A stretch of 5,053 nt of DNA from Myxococcales bacterium (GTDB lineage: Bacteria; Myxococcota; Bradymonadia; REDH01), in the NCBI GenBank assembly GCA_018970625.1, contig JAGWVZ010000299.1, positions 1 through 5,053 on the forward strand, given 5' to 3'. Position 1 is the first letter of the stretch, and every line of letters begins with the position of its first letter. The notes below the pieces were generated by a model. The model had not been told where the DNA came from. It saw only the letters and a list, made by a program, of their open reading frames with translations, and did no database searches. Shown in pieces: positions 1-5,053 of the stretch. A program made the translations under genes and the position numbers.

Positions 1-1
1 G

Positions 2-61
2 GCCCTCTACACGCGGAAGTTCGCAAACACGGAACATCCAGACACTGTCGCCCTCACCTGA
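2..61 (+). CDS. C-terminal end of an unidentified protein (5' truncated), possibly TPR-containing
   Basis: Reading frame 2 is open from the left edge to a TGA at 59-61 and encodes ALYTRKFANTEHPDTVALT. Seen: 14 of 19 codons end in G or C, as in the neighbouring genes, and a hairpin follows the stop within 5 bases. The block ALYTRKF...EHPDTV resembles the junction of two kinesin-light-chain-type tetratricopeptide repeats, where a helix beginning with an A-LY-type motif runs into a G-x-x-HPD-T turn. That family match is an inference from a very short stretch. Nineteen codons are too few to exclude a chance open frame, and the protein's role cannot be stated. It would be convergent with the leftward oxidoreductase gene, with 34 bp between the two stop codons. 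Confidence 0.4.
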   Translation, partial: ALYTRKFANTEHPDTVALT

Positions 62-65
62 CCAC

Positions 66-87
66 GGACTGGTCGAACCGTCAGTCC
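66..87 (+). terminator. Hairpin between convergent stops, candidate terminator
   Basis: GGACTG at 66-71 is a perfect inverted repeat of CAGTCC at 82-87, around a 10-base loop that may pair further (GGT 71-73 with ACC 77-79 as an alternative). It sits exactly between the stop at 59-61 and the opposing stop at 96-98, where a shared terminator would be expected. No U-tract directly follows on either strand. The nearest T-run on the + strand is 113-119, some 25 bases downstream and inside the opposing gene. It is therefore not a canonical intrinsic terminator. Confidence 0.4.
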
Positions 88-95
88 CCGAGCGG

Positions 96-1181
96 TCAGC
101 GTGAGGGTTCTCTTTTTTTGCCCTCCGCAACGGCCCAGCGCGCTTCACTTTCGGCCAGCATCGGCCCCAACAGCAGGCCGCGCGACCCCAGCCCCGTCAG
201 CAACCGAACGCGCCCCCGAAAACCCGGCGCCGCGCCCACCCACGGATGCATGCGCCGCAAGACCGGCCGCACGCCCGACCAGCCGCTGACCACCCGAGCC
301 CCCTCCACAAGACCCGGCAGCGCCGCGCTCGCCTCACCCAGCAGCTGCGTCACCCCCTCGGCGCGCAGCCGAGCCGGCCACATCCCCGGCTTATAGGTCG
401 CTGACAGCACCACCCGCTGCAAGGCAGGGCGGCCGTCCGCCCCGACGTCGGTGCGCCACTCCAGCGGTACCCGTACGCTGTGGCAGGCCGAACCCGCCAT
501 AAACTCAGGCGCTTGCGGCGACTCCAGCTCCACCAGCTCACCGCCCACGTACTGCAGCTCGCGCGCCACCTCGGCCACCAGGCGCCCGGCCGCCCCCTCG
601 CACAACCACAGCGCCTGCGCATGGCGCCGCACGCCGTCGCTGCAGTCGGCCCACACCCCATCGTCACACTCACCCACCGCCGTCACGTCCACGCCCGGCA
701 CCACCACCGCCCTGCCCTGCTTCAGCAGGTGTTCTACCAGCAGCGGCATGCGAACCAGGCGCGCGTCCGCAATGCGAACCCCGCCCCGAACCCGCTCACT
801 CGACAGCGGCTCCAGCGTTCGACAGGTCACCGCGTCGCACCACTCCACCAGCTGCGAAGCGTTCTGCGCCAGCAACGGAATGCGACGGTGCCACTCGGCC
901 GCCGTCGCGTCATCCAGCGCCACACGCAACAGGGGCCAGCGTCGAGCGATCGACTCGCCCGCCGCATCCAGCCAGCGCCCGGTCAGCTCCATGCCCGCCA
1001 CGTGCGCCGCCTCGACGCTCAGACGTTTGCCCGTCACCGGCTGAAGCACCGCCAATGGCACCGCCGAGGCCGCCGACGCGACGCGGGACCGCTCGATGAC
1101 CGTCACCGTGCACCCCGCCTCACCAAGCGCGGCAGCGAGGCAGGCACCAGCGAGCCCACCGCCCACAATCAGCACCTGCAT
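96..1181 (-). CDS. FAD-dependent oxidoreductase, DAO family, MnmC C-terminal-domain-like
   Basis: This 361-residue protein is a predicted soluble flavoprotein. The start begins directly with beta-strand 1 of a Rossmann fold: MQVLIV then GGGLAG, the GxGxxG dinucleotide-binding motif at residues 7-12, and E30 at the end of beta-2, expected to bind the FAD ribose. Near the C-terminus are W301-SGVRP (301-306), the HPWVGAAPG block (312-320) and GLGSRGLLLGPMLAE (330-344), the usual closing signature of glycine-oxidase/DAO enzymes. The GSRGL...P-LAE form is especially like the FAD domain of MnmC, which oxidatively removes the carboxymethyl group from cmnm5(s2)U at the tRNA wobble position. MnmC's N-terminal methyltransferase domain is absent, so this would be a stand-alone MnmC2-like enzyme; another amino-acid or amine oxidase is also possible. 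A Shine-Dalgarno AAGGA lies 5 bases before the start. The gene is divergent from the TIG-protein gene. An A7 run near its 3' end codes the Lys-Lys of the tail. Confidence 0.85.
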   Translation of the reverse strand: MQVLIVGGGLAGACLAAALGEAGCTVTVIERSRVASAASAVPLAVLQPVTGKRLSVEAAHVAGMELTGRWLDAAGESIARRWPLLRVALDDATAAEWHRRIPLLAQNASQLVEWCDAVTCRTLEPLSSERVRGGVRIADARLVRMPLLVEHLLKQGRAVVVPGVDVTAVGECDDGVWADCSDGVRRHAQALWLCEGAAGRLVAEVARELQYVGGELVELESPQAPEFMAGSACHSVRVPLEWRTDVGADGRPALQRVVLSATYKPGMWPARLRAEGVTQLLGEASAALPGLVEGARVVSGWSGVRPVLRRMHPWVGAAPGFRGRVRLLTGLGSRGLLLGPMLAESEARWAVAEGKKREPSR

Positions 1182-1186
1182 GGCAT

Positions 1187-1191
1187 TCCTT
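1187..1191 (-). promoter_or_regulatory. Ribosome binding site of the oxidoreductase gene
   Basis: The + strand TCCTT reads AAGGA on the coding strand, 5 bases upstream of the ATG at 1181. This fixes the start at the residue that opens the Rossmann beta-strand. No convincing -10/-35 pair for this leftward gene was found in the 96-bp divergent region. Confidence 0.65.
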
Positions 1192-1212
1192 CGCTCCCGC
1201 GTGATCGCACCT

Positions 1213-1242
1213 TTGACACAACGAGCCGCACCGACCTATCGT
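1213..1242 (+). promoter_or_regulatory. Sigma-70-type promoter for the TIG-protein / zinc-ribbon operon
   Basis: A perfect -35 box TTGACA (1213-1218) is followed after 18 bp by TATCGT (1237-1242), which matches 4 of 6 positions of TATAAT including the key first TAT and last T. Transcription would start near 1249, giving a leader of about 30 bases before the ATG at 1278. A short Shine-Dalgarno AGG (1269-1271) lies 6 bases before that ATG. The site occupies the middle of the 96-bp divergent region, so a factor bound here could also affect the leftward gene. Confidence 0.6.
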
Positions 1243-1258
1243 CGCGGCCGTCGCGGTC
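1241..1258 (+). repeat. Two-copy 9-bp tandem repeat at the predicted transcription start
   Basis: GTCGCGGCC (1241-1249) is followed immediately by GTCGCGGTC (1250-1258), 8 of 9 identical. The repeat overlaps the end of the -10 box and the predicted start of transcription, where an operator would act. It is short and GC-rich, so chance is a real alternative. Confidence 0.3.
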
Positions 1259-1277
1259 ACTCTCCCACAGGTCGCCC

Positions 1278-2570
1278 ATGCGTCTCCACAGCAGCATCAT
1301 TCTCGCCGTCTCACTTCTGGTACCGTCGCTGGTCATCGCAGACCCGGTCGTGACACGAAACGACAGCATCGGCAGCCCCAATGATGCCCAGTTTGCGTTT
1401 CCGCTGACCACAGGAAACGTCGCCGCCGCGTGTTTTGACGACCCGGGCCTGAGCTACCCCAGGACCCTGCAGCAGGTGGACGTGCTGCTCGCCGGCGATG
1501 CCAACGACGACGTCGAGCGACTGCTGACCGTGCTCGTTTATGGTCGCGACACACAAATTAGCCCTCCGAGCACGGCGATTGGCTCATTCGAGCGCGGCGT
1601 AACCGTTTCGCGCAACCTGCTTACCGTATTCGACGCCAGCGCTGAAGGGATCGTCCTGAACGGACCCTTCTGTGTCGGCGTGGTGTCGCCCGAAACCCTG
1701 CCGGTATTGCTCGCGTCCGATGGCGCCAGCGACACCGACAGCGGCGAAAACTGGGTGCTCAACGGCGAAACCGACAGCTGGGTGGCCGCGGCAGAGGCCG
1801 AGGTCAGCGGCAACTTTGTGATCCGGGCCGTCACCGTTCCATTCCAGCCGGTCGTCGAACCCGACGCAGGAGCCGATGTCGGCCAGACCGATGTCACGCC
1901 TGGCACACCCGCTGTCTCGATCTTCACCATCACCCCCTCGCGCGGCGACCTCGGCGACGAAGTGCAGGTCGACATCGCCGGCACCGGCTTCGAGCAGGCC
2001 TTCACCTATCGCATTGGGCCCGCCCCGCTGGTTGATATTGCCGTCGTGAACACCTCGCTCGTCACCGCCACGCTGCTGCCGGCGTCACTCGATCCGGGCA
2101 CCTACGACGTGATCGTTTCGCAGAACGGGCAGGTACTCGCGCAGCTCCCACAGGGCTTTCAGGTCACCAGCGGCGACGACGCCCTGCCCCCGCGCATCAC
2201 CGGCATTGTCCCCGCACGGCTGCCCGTCAACGTCTCTACCAACATCGTGCTCACCGGCGAGGGCATTCAACAAGGCGCTCGCCTCGAGATCGGCGGTCGA
2301 CAGGTCGCCACCTCCACCGTCGTCGACGACTCCACCCTGCGCGCGCTCATCGTCGGCAATCACGTCTCGGCTCCCGGCCTCTACGACGTCGTGCTGACCA
2401 ACCCCGACGGCCAGACCGCCACCCTCACCGGCGGCTTTCTGTTCTCGGCCGCCGAAGAAGACGAAGGCGCGGGCTGCTCCACTGTTCCCACATTTCCCGC
2501 AGCTCTGCCGGGATTCGCAGCCGCGCTGGCGCTCACCCTCGCGGCATGGCGCCGCAATCGGAAGTCCTGA
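1278..2570 (+). CDS. Secreted IPT/TIG-domain protein with MYXO-CTERM-like sorting tail
   Basis: The protein has 430 residues and no known specific function. A Sec signal peptide spans about 1-21 (MRLHSS, a hydrophobic core, then a likely cut at VIA/D). Residues 22-187 form an unrecognised beta-rich domain with two cysteines (C52, C132) that could pair. An acidic Asp-Ala-Gly linker follows (about 194-208). Two IPT/TIG-like Ig-fold repeats come next, at about 211-297 and 304-390; each opens with a 'P-x-I/V-x-x-I/F-x-P' strand and ends with a 'PG-x-YDV-V-x-x-x-G' block. The tail carries G399-C400, a hydrophobic segment (about 406-423) and RRNRK, the tripartite layout of MYXO-CTERM signals, which in myxobacteria direct processing and surface display of exported proteins. 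The likely location is the outer surface, with a role in binding or adhesion (inferred). The frame stays open upstream to 480, but only ATG 1278 gives a signal peptide and a leader. It overlaps the next gene as TGATG. Confidence 0.88.
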   Translation: MRLHSSIILAVSLLVPSLVIADPVVTRNDSIGSPNDAQFAFPLTTGNVAAACFDDPGLSYPRTLQQVDVLLAGDANDDVERLLTVLVYGRDTQISPPSTAIGSFERGVTVSRNLLTVFDASAEGIVLNGPFCVGVVSPETLPVLLASDGASDTDSGENWVLNGETDSWVAAAEAEVSGNFVIRAVTVPFQPVVEPDAGADVGQTDVTPGTPAVSIFTITPSRGDLGDEVQVDIAGTGFEQAFTYRIGPAPLVDIAVVNTSLVTATLLPASLDPGTYDVIVSQNGQVLAQLPQGFQVTSGDDALPPRITGIVPARLPVNVSTNIVLTGEGIQQGARLEIGGRQVATSTVVDDSTLRALIVGNHVSAPGLYDVVLTNPDGQTATLTGGFLFSAAEEDEGAGCSTVPTFPAALPGFAAALALTLAAWRRNRKS

Positions 2571-2572
2571 TG
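2560..2572 (+). promoter_or_regulatory. RBS and TGATG stop-start overlap coupling two genes
   Basis: GGAAG (2560-2564) lies 5 bases before an ATG at 2570-2572 that shares its A with the TGA stop (2568-2570) of the TIG-protein gene. This arrangement typically gives translational coupling. It decides the start of the downstream gene: the in-frame ATG at 2546 lies inside the previous coding region with no Shine-Dalgarno sequence before it. Confidence 0.75.
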
Positions 2573-3631
2573 TCACATCATGGTATTGGCCTGCTGTTCA
2601 CCCCGGGCGAGCACGGACAACCAGAAATCCTTTACATTCGGGATGTTACCATCACCTGCCCGGTGTGCAGACACGAGCAGTACTATCGTTGGTACTCGTC
2701 TACGCCCTACCACCCCATGCACGCGCAGCGCCTCACGCAGCTGCTGCACAAGGCCAACGCCGGCCTGCAACACGAATGCGAGCAGTGCGGCGAACCGCTC
2801 GACGAACGCCACACATCGCGCCACCTCATCCACTGGGGTTTCGCCGGCGGCAAAGGACTCATTCAGGGACACTGGTGGCGCGACGGCCGCGAAAAGTGGG
2901 TGCTGCAACCCTTCCGTCACATCGACGCGCAGATTGTGCCCGACTGGGAGCCCGCAGCCGACATCTCGAACGTTGTGCTCGACCAGCTCACCGAAGAAGC
3001 CATCCACGACACCTTCGGCCGTGGTATCTCGGGCAAAGCAGCGGTTCGCAGGGCGTTGCTGAAACGAGCGCAGCGCTCCGATCCACCATCAGGCGGATTT
3101 ACAGAGATCGCTGAGAGCACCATCCTCGGCATTTTCGATAACTCGGAAACCGACGCGCAGATTGCGACGGAATTTCAGCGACTTCTGAGTCAGACCAAAC
3201 AAGCGGGCGACTGGCGCTGCGTGCAACTGAACCCTGGTGGACAGCTGCTCTCGGGCTTCGTTGGGGCACCGTCATCGTGGCTGGGTGACCTGCCGCTGCG
3301 CGGACTGCGCGTCATGATCTGGACCGACGCCGCCCGGGTATTTGAGCACGCCGACCGAATCCTGCGTTCATTCCCCATCAAGGTTCGCATTCGACAGTTA
3401 CCCGGCACACCCCTGCTGGTCTTGCGCATGCCAAACCAGAAAGACACCTCGACATCACCCCGCATCGATCCCGTGGGCATTGCCGGGGAGGCGGCGCGCT
3501 CGGCCTCGCCGATTGAGGACATCGTGCGCCTCGAAATCGACCGGATTCTGCACCTGCTCACAGGTCTGGTATCACCCGATGACGAAGACACGACAACGCT
3601 GCCAGAGTCGGAAAACGAAGCGATTCACTGA
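2570..3631 (+). CDS. Uncharacterised zinc-ribbon-like (CxxC...CxxC) protein
   Basis: I do not recognise the full-length family of this 353-residue protein. Seen: no signal peptide or membrane segment, so it is probably cytosolic. Near the N-terminus CPVC (30-33) and CEQC (70-73), separated by 36 residues, form a likely four-cysteine zinc site. Their order, with ITCPxC at a strand and a helical insert (about 51-66) before the second pair, recalls CpXC-type domains (inferred). Residues 84-118 are rich in Trp, His and Gly. About 133-170 and 193-211 look helical, and 240-286 looks alpha/beta (LRGLRVMIWTD, then KVRIRQLP and LLVLRMP). The C-terminus ends in a helix (about 314-333) and an acidic tail. 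The fifth cysteine is C217. Co-translation with the upstream surface protein suggests a shared process, but the two should sit in different compartments. The start was chosen on the RBS at 2560-2564. Confidence 0.85.
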   Translation: MSHHGIGLLFTPGEHGQPEILYIRDVTITCPVCRHEQYYRWYSSTPYHPMHAQRLTQLLHKANAGLQHECEQCGEPLDERHTSRHLIHWGFAGGKGLIQGHWWRDGREKWVLQPFRHIDAQIVPDWEPAADISNVVLDQLTEEAIHDTFGRGISGKAAVRRALLKRAQRSDPPSGGFTEIAESTILGIFDNSETDAQIATEFQRLLSQTKQAGDWRCVQLNPGGQLLSGFVGAPSSWLGDLPLRGLRVMIWTDAARVFEHADRILRSFPIKVRIRQLPGTPLLVLRMPNQKDTSTSPRIDPVGIAGEAARSASPIEDIVRLEIDRILHLLTGLVSPDDEDTTTLPESENEAIH

Positions 3632-3641
3632 GCCGGGGGCT
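3631..3641 (+). terminator. Weak hairpin after the zinc-ribbon gene stop
   Basis: AGCC (3631-3634) and GGCT (3638-3641) form a 4-bp stem with a GGG loop directly at the stop codon, followed only by TTC. It is too short, and has too few Ts, to be called a confident intrinsic terminator. Confidence 0.2.
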
Positions 3642-3676
3642 TTCAACGCATCAACGGGGGAAATGTCAGGAATCTG

Positions 3677-3700
3677 TCGCGTTGCATCTACGTAGCGCGA
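3677..3700 (+). other. Stem-loop in the intergenic region, possible transcript end or structured leader
   Basis: TCGCGTTGC (3677-3685) pairs with GTAGCGCGA (3692-3700) over 9 contiguous pairs, two of them G-U, around a 6-base loop ATCTAC. It lies 46 bases after the zinc-ribbon gene's stop and about 145 bases upstream of the predicted sigma-54 start site, so it belongs to the 3' end of the upstream operon rather than the serpin transcript. An A/T-rich AAATAT follows it, without a T-run. It may stabilise or end the upstream mRNA. Confidence 0.4.
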
Positions 3701-3705
3701 AAATA

Positions 3706-3750
3706 TCTGAAACAGACGCCTCTGACACGCGCGACTGCCTCTCTGAAAAC
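3706..3750 (+). repeat. Three TCTGA-type direct repeats, candidate activator sites
   Basis: TCTGAAAC (3706-3713), TCTGACAC (3721-3728) and TCTGAAAAC (3742-3750) share TCTGA plus an A/C-rich tail, with starts 15 and 21 bases apart. The first is also half of a small inverted repeat, TCTG-AAA-CAGA (3706-3716). They fall about 95-140 bases upstream of the predicted sigma-54 transcription start, the usual range for enhancer-binding proteins. The motif is short, so this is a suggestion only. Confidence 0.3.
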
Positions 3751-3779
3751 GCACCTGCGCAACAGAAAAGTGCGGCGTA

Positions 3780-3792
3780 TTCAACACTTGAA
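3780..3792 (+). promoter_or_regulatory. Inverted repeat TTCAA-CAC-TTGAA, possible operator
   Basis: This is a perfect 5-bp inverted repeat with a 3-base spacer, 26 bases upstream of the sigma-54 -24 element (about -66 to -54 from the predicted start). It could bind a dimeric regulator or a bending protein; no known regulator is recognised. Confidence 0.3.
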
Positions 3793-3818
3793 GGCCAACA
3801 CCGGTCCTGGAACAGACA

Positions 3819-3835
3819 TTGGCACGACCCTCGCA
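3819..3835 (+). promoter_or_regulatory. Sigma-54 (RpoN)-type promoter for the serpin gene
   Basis: TTGGCACG (3819-3826), then four bases, then TCGCA (3831-3835). The known -24/-12 consensus is TGGCACG-N4-TTGC. The -24 element matches perfectly, the -12 element differs at one base (TCGC for TTGC), and the invariant GG (3821-3822) and GC (3833-3834) are exactly 10 bases apart, as required. Transcription would start near 3846, leaving a leader of about 45 bases before the ATG at 3891. If real, the serpin needs an ATP-dependent enhancer-binding activator and is probably made only under specific conditions. Confidence 0.62.
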
Positions 3836-3890
3836 ACAACAGCCTGGTGTCGCTCGACTACGACTCCACTCCGCTCTCACGGGAACTCCG

Positions 3891-5053
3891 ATGAAGAACA
3901 CGATCCTCGCCATGTCGTCTCTGCTGCTTGCCTCGCTCGTTGTCGCCGGCTGCTCCGAAGAAGACACCGAGCCAACACCTGATGCCGGCGCACACGAGAC
4001 CGTGAAGTCCGAGCTGGCGCGCGACACCACGCCCGACAACGACCCGGCGGTGCTGGCCGAGCTGAGCGTGGGAAACAGAGCCTTCACCATGGACCTGTAC
4101 CGGACCACGGCTGAACCCGGCACCAACTACATGGTATCGGGCTGGAGCATTCAGCAGGCCTTCGCGCTTACGTGGGCGGGCGCCGTGGGCGAAACCGCAC
4201 AACAAATGGCCGACACGCTGTACTTCACCGACGATCAGACCACGACCCACAGCGCCATGAACGCGTTCGACCTCGCGCTGTCGTCTCGCGAGTTGGCTGC
4301 GACCGATGAGGAAGAGGCGGTCGAGCTTCGCGTTGCCAACGCGTTCTGGGGACAGACTGGCTACCCGTGGGCGGCGCCATTTCTGGACACGATCGCCCTG
4401 AATTATGGCGCCGGTGTCGAATCGGTCGACTTTGATGCCGATGCGGAAGCCGGACGGCAGCTCATCAATGCATGGGTGGAAGATCGAACCAACGACCGCA
4501 TCAAGGATTTGCTGCCAGAAGGTTCGATATCGGCCGATACGGCCGCCGTGCTGACCAATGCCGTCTATTTTCGCGCGCCGTGGCTGCATGAGTTCAACGA
4601 AGACGCCACCGCCGACGGCACCTTCACGCTCGCCAATGGCAGCACCATCAGCACTGCCCTCATGACCCAGCTGGACTCACACGCCTTCGCCTCGGGCGAG
4701 GGCTGGTCGGCGGCCGAGATGGCCTTCCGTGGCGACGAGTTGGCCATGACGTTTATTCTGCCGACGCCCGGCACATTCGATACCTTCGACGCCGCATTTG
4801 ACGCAGCCGTGCTCGACGAGGTGCTGGCCGCGCTGCAGCCGGCGCAGGTGCGCATTACTCTGCCGAAATTCGAATTTGAAACCGAATTTACACTCTCGGA
4901 CGCACTCAAAGAGCTGGGCATGGTGATTCCGTTCGACGGCGGCGCTGATTTCAGCGGCATGCTTCCGGGTGGCGGATTATTTATTGACGAGGCATTTCAC
5001 AAAACGTTTATCGCCGTCGAAGAAGGCGGCGCAGAAGCTGCAGCCGCCACCGC
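3891..5053 (+). CDS. Serpin-family protease inhibitor, lipoprotein (3' end cut by window)
   Basis: 387 complete codons are present. A lipoprotein signal (about 1-20) ends in the lipobox VAGC with C21; Ser follows at +2, fitting outer-membrane delivery. An acidic linker with PDAGAH (30-35) leads to the serpin fold from about residue 54. Family landmarks: SI-x-x-A (86-90), GAVGETAQQM (97-106), NAFWGQTGY (150-158), the IN-x-W block (192-195), NAVYFRAPW (223-231), LPKFEFETEF (324-333), ADFSGM (352-357) and FHKTFIAVEEGG (369-380). The hinge aligns as E378 (P17), G379 (P16), G380 (P15), A381 (P14), E382 (P13), AAAA (P12-P9) and T387 (P8). Small residues here are the mark of inhibitory serpins, which trap serine or cysteine proteases by loop insertion. 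Oddities: the usual S-P-x-S-I reads S-G-W-S-I (83-87), and P16 is Gly rather than Glu. The scissile P1-P1' bond lies beyond the window, so the target is unknown. GGGAA (3881-3885) is a plausible ribosome binding site 5 bases before the start. A sigma-54-type promoter precedes it. Confidence 0.92.
   Translation, partial: MKNTILAMSSLLLASLVVAGCSEEDTEPTPDAGAHETVKSELARDTTPDNDPAVLAELSVGNRAFTMDLYRTTAEPGTNYMVSGWSIQQAFALTWAGAVGETAQQMADTLYFTDDQTTTHSAMNAFDLALSSRELAATDEEEAVELRVANAFWGQTGYPWAAPFLDTIALNYGAGVESVDFDADAEAGRQLINAWVEDRTNDRIKDLLPEGSISADTAAVLTNAVYFRAPWLHEFNEDATADGTFTLANGSTISTALMTQLDSHAFASGEGWSAAEMAFRGDELAMTFILPTPGTFDTFDAAFDAAVLDEVLAALQPAQVRITLPKFEFETEFTLSDALKELGMVIPFDGGADFSGMLPGGGLFIDEAFHKTFIAVEEGGAEAAAAT

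Noticed and set aside
480..1277. A 266-codon open stretch on the + strand in frame with the TIG protein, opposite the oxidoreductase gene
   Set aside because: Its translation is Arg/His/Gln/Pro-rich low-complexity sequence typical of the antisense of a GC-rich gene. The real start at 1278 has a signal peptide, an RBS and a promoter.
2546..2569. Upstream ATG at 2546 as the start of the zinc-ribbon gene
   Set aside because: There is no Shine-Dalgarno before it. The ATG at 2570 has GGAAG at the right distance and the classic TGATG overlap.
2085..2576. Minus-strand open frame opposite the end of the TIG protein
   Set aside because: Glycine/valine-rich antisense product overlapping a well-supported gene; no RBS or recognisable domain.
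3682..3709. Sigma-70-like pair TTGCAT / TATCTG (16 bp apart)
   Set aside because: Only three matches in each box, and the -35 lies inside the stem-loop. The sigma-54 site nearer the serpin gene is far stronger.
3682..3894. Small + strand open frame starting with TTG in the intergenic region
   Set aside because: It has a TTG start, no RBS and an ordinary-looking composition with no motif, and it runs through the predicted sigma-54 promoter.
3858..4589. Long open frame on the minus strand across the start of the serpin gene
   Set aside because: It is antisense to an unmistakable serpin and resembles no protein I know; treated as a GC-bias shadow.

Overview
The window is GC-rich bacterial DNA from what looks like a Gram-negative member of the Myxococcota / former Deltaproteobacteria, possibly a bradymonad. 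This placement is inferred from three things. One secreted protein ends in a MYXO-CTERM-like sorting tail (Gly-Cys, hydrophobic helix, Arg-rich end). Two exported proteins carry Asp-Ala-Gly low-complexity linkers (PDAGAD and PDAGAH), a habit common in that group. A near-consensus sigma-54 promoter precedes one gene, and that group uses sigma-54 heavily. No rRNA, tRNA, CRISPR array or transposase is visible.

Layout, left to right. Positions 2-61 probably hold the last 19 codons of a rightward gene, whose tail resembles a kinesin-light-chain-type TPR. A 6-bp hairpin (66-87) separates it from the leftward gene at 96-1181, a stand-alone FAD-dependent oxidoreductase of the DAO family with a C-terminal signature like the FAD domain of the tRNA-modifying enzyme MnmC. 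A 96-bp divergent intergenic region follows, with a good sigma-70-type promoter (TTGACA, 18 bp, TATCGT) facing right. Next come two tightly coupled rightward genes: a secreted protein with two IPT/TIG-like Ig-fold domains and a MYXO-CTERM-like tail (1278-2570), and a cytosolic-looking protein with a CxxC-x36-CxxC zinc-ribbon-like N-terminus and no recognised function (2570-3631). They overlap as TGATG.

A 259-bp intergenic region (3632-3890) holds a 9-bp stem-loop, short TCTGA direct repeats, a TTCAA-CAC-TTGAA inverted repeat and a strong sigma-54-type promoter (TGGCACG-N4-TCGC). Downstream is a lipoprotein of the serpin family (3891 to the right edge). Its inhibitory-type hinge is visible, but the window ends inside the reactive-centre loop, so the target protease cannot be read.

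Functional picture: the TIG-domain protein and the serpin lipoprotein are both envelope or surface proteins. The zinc-ribbon protein is co-translated with the first of them. The oxidoreductase is transcribed divergently and has no evident link to the rest. The most notable points are the serpin with its apparent sigma-54 control region and the coupling of a sorted surface protein to an uncharacterised zinc-ribbon protein. I see no clear multi-gene defence or mobile system here.
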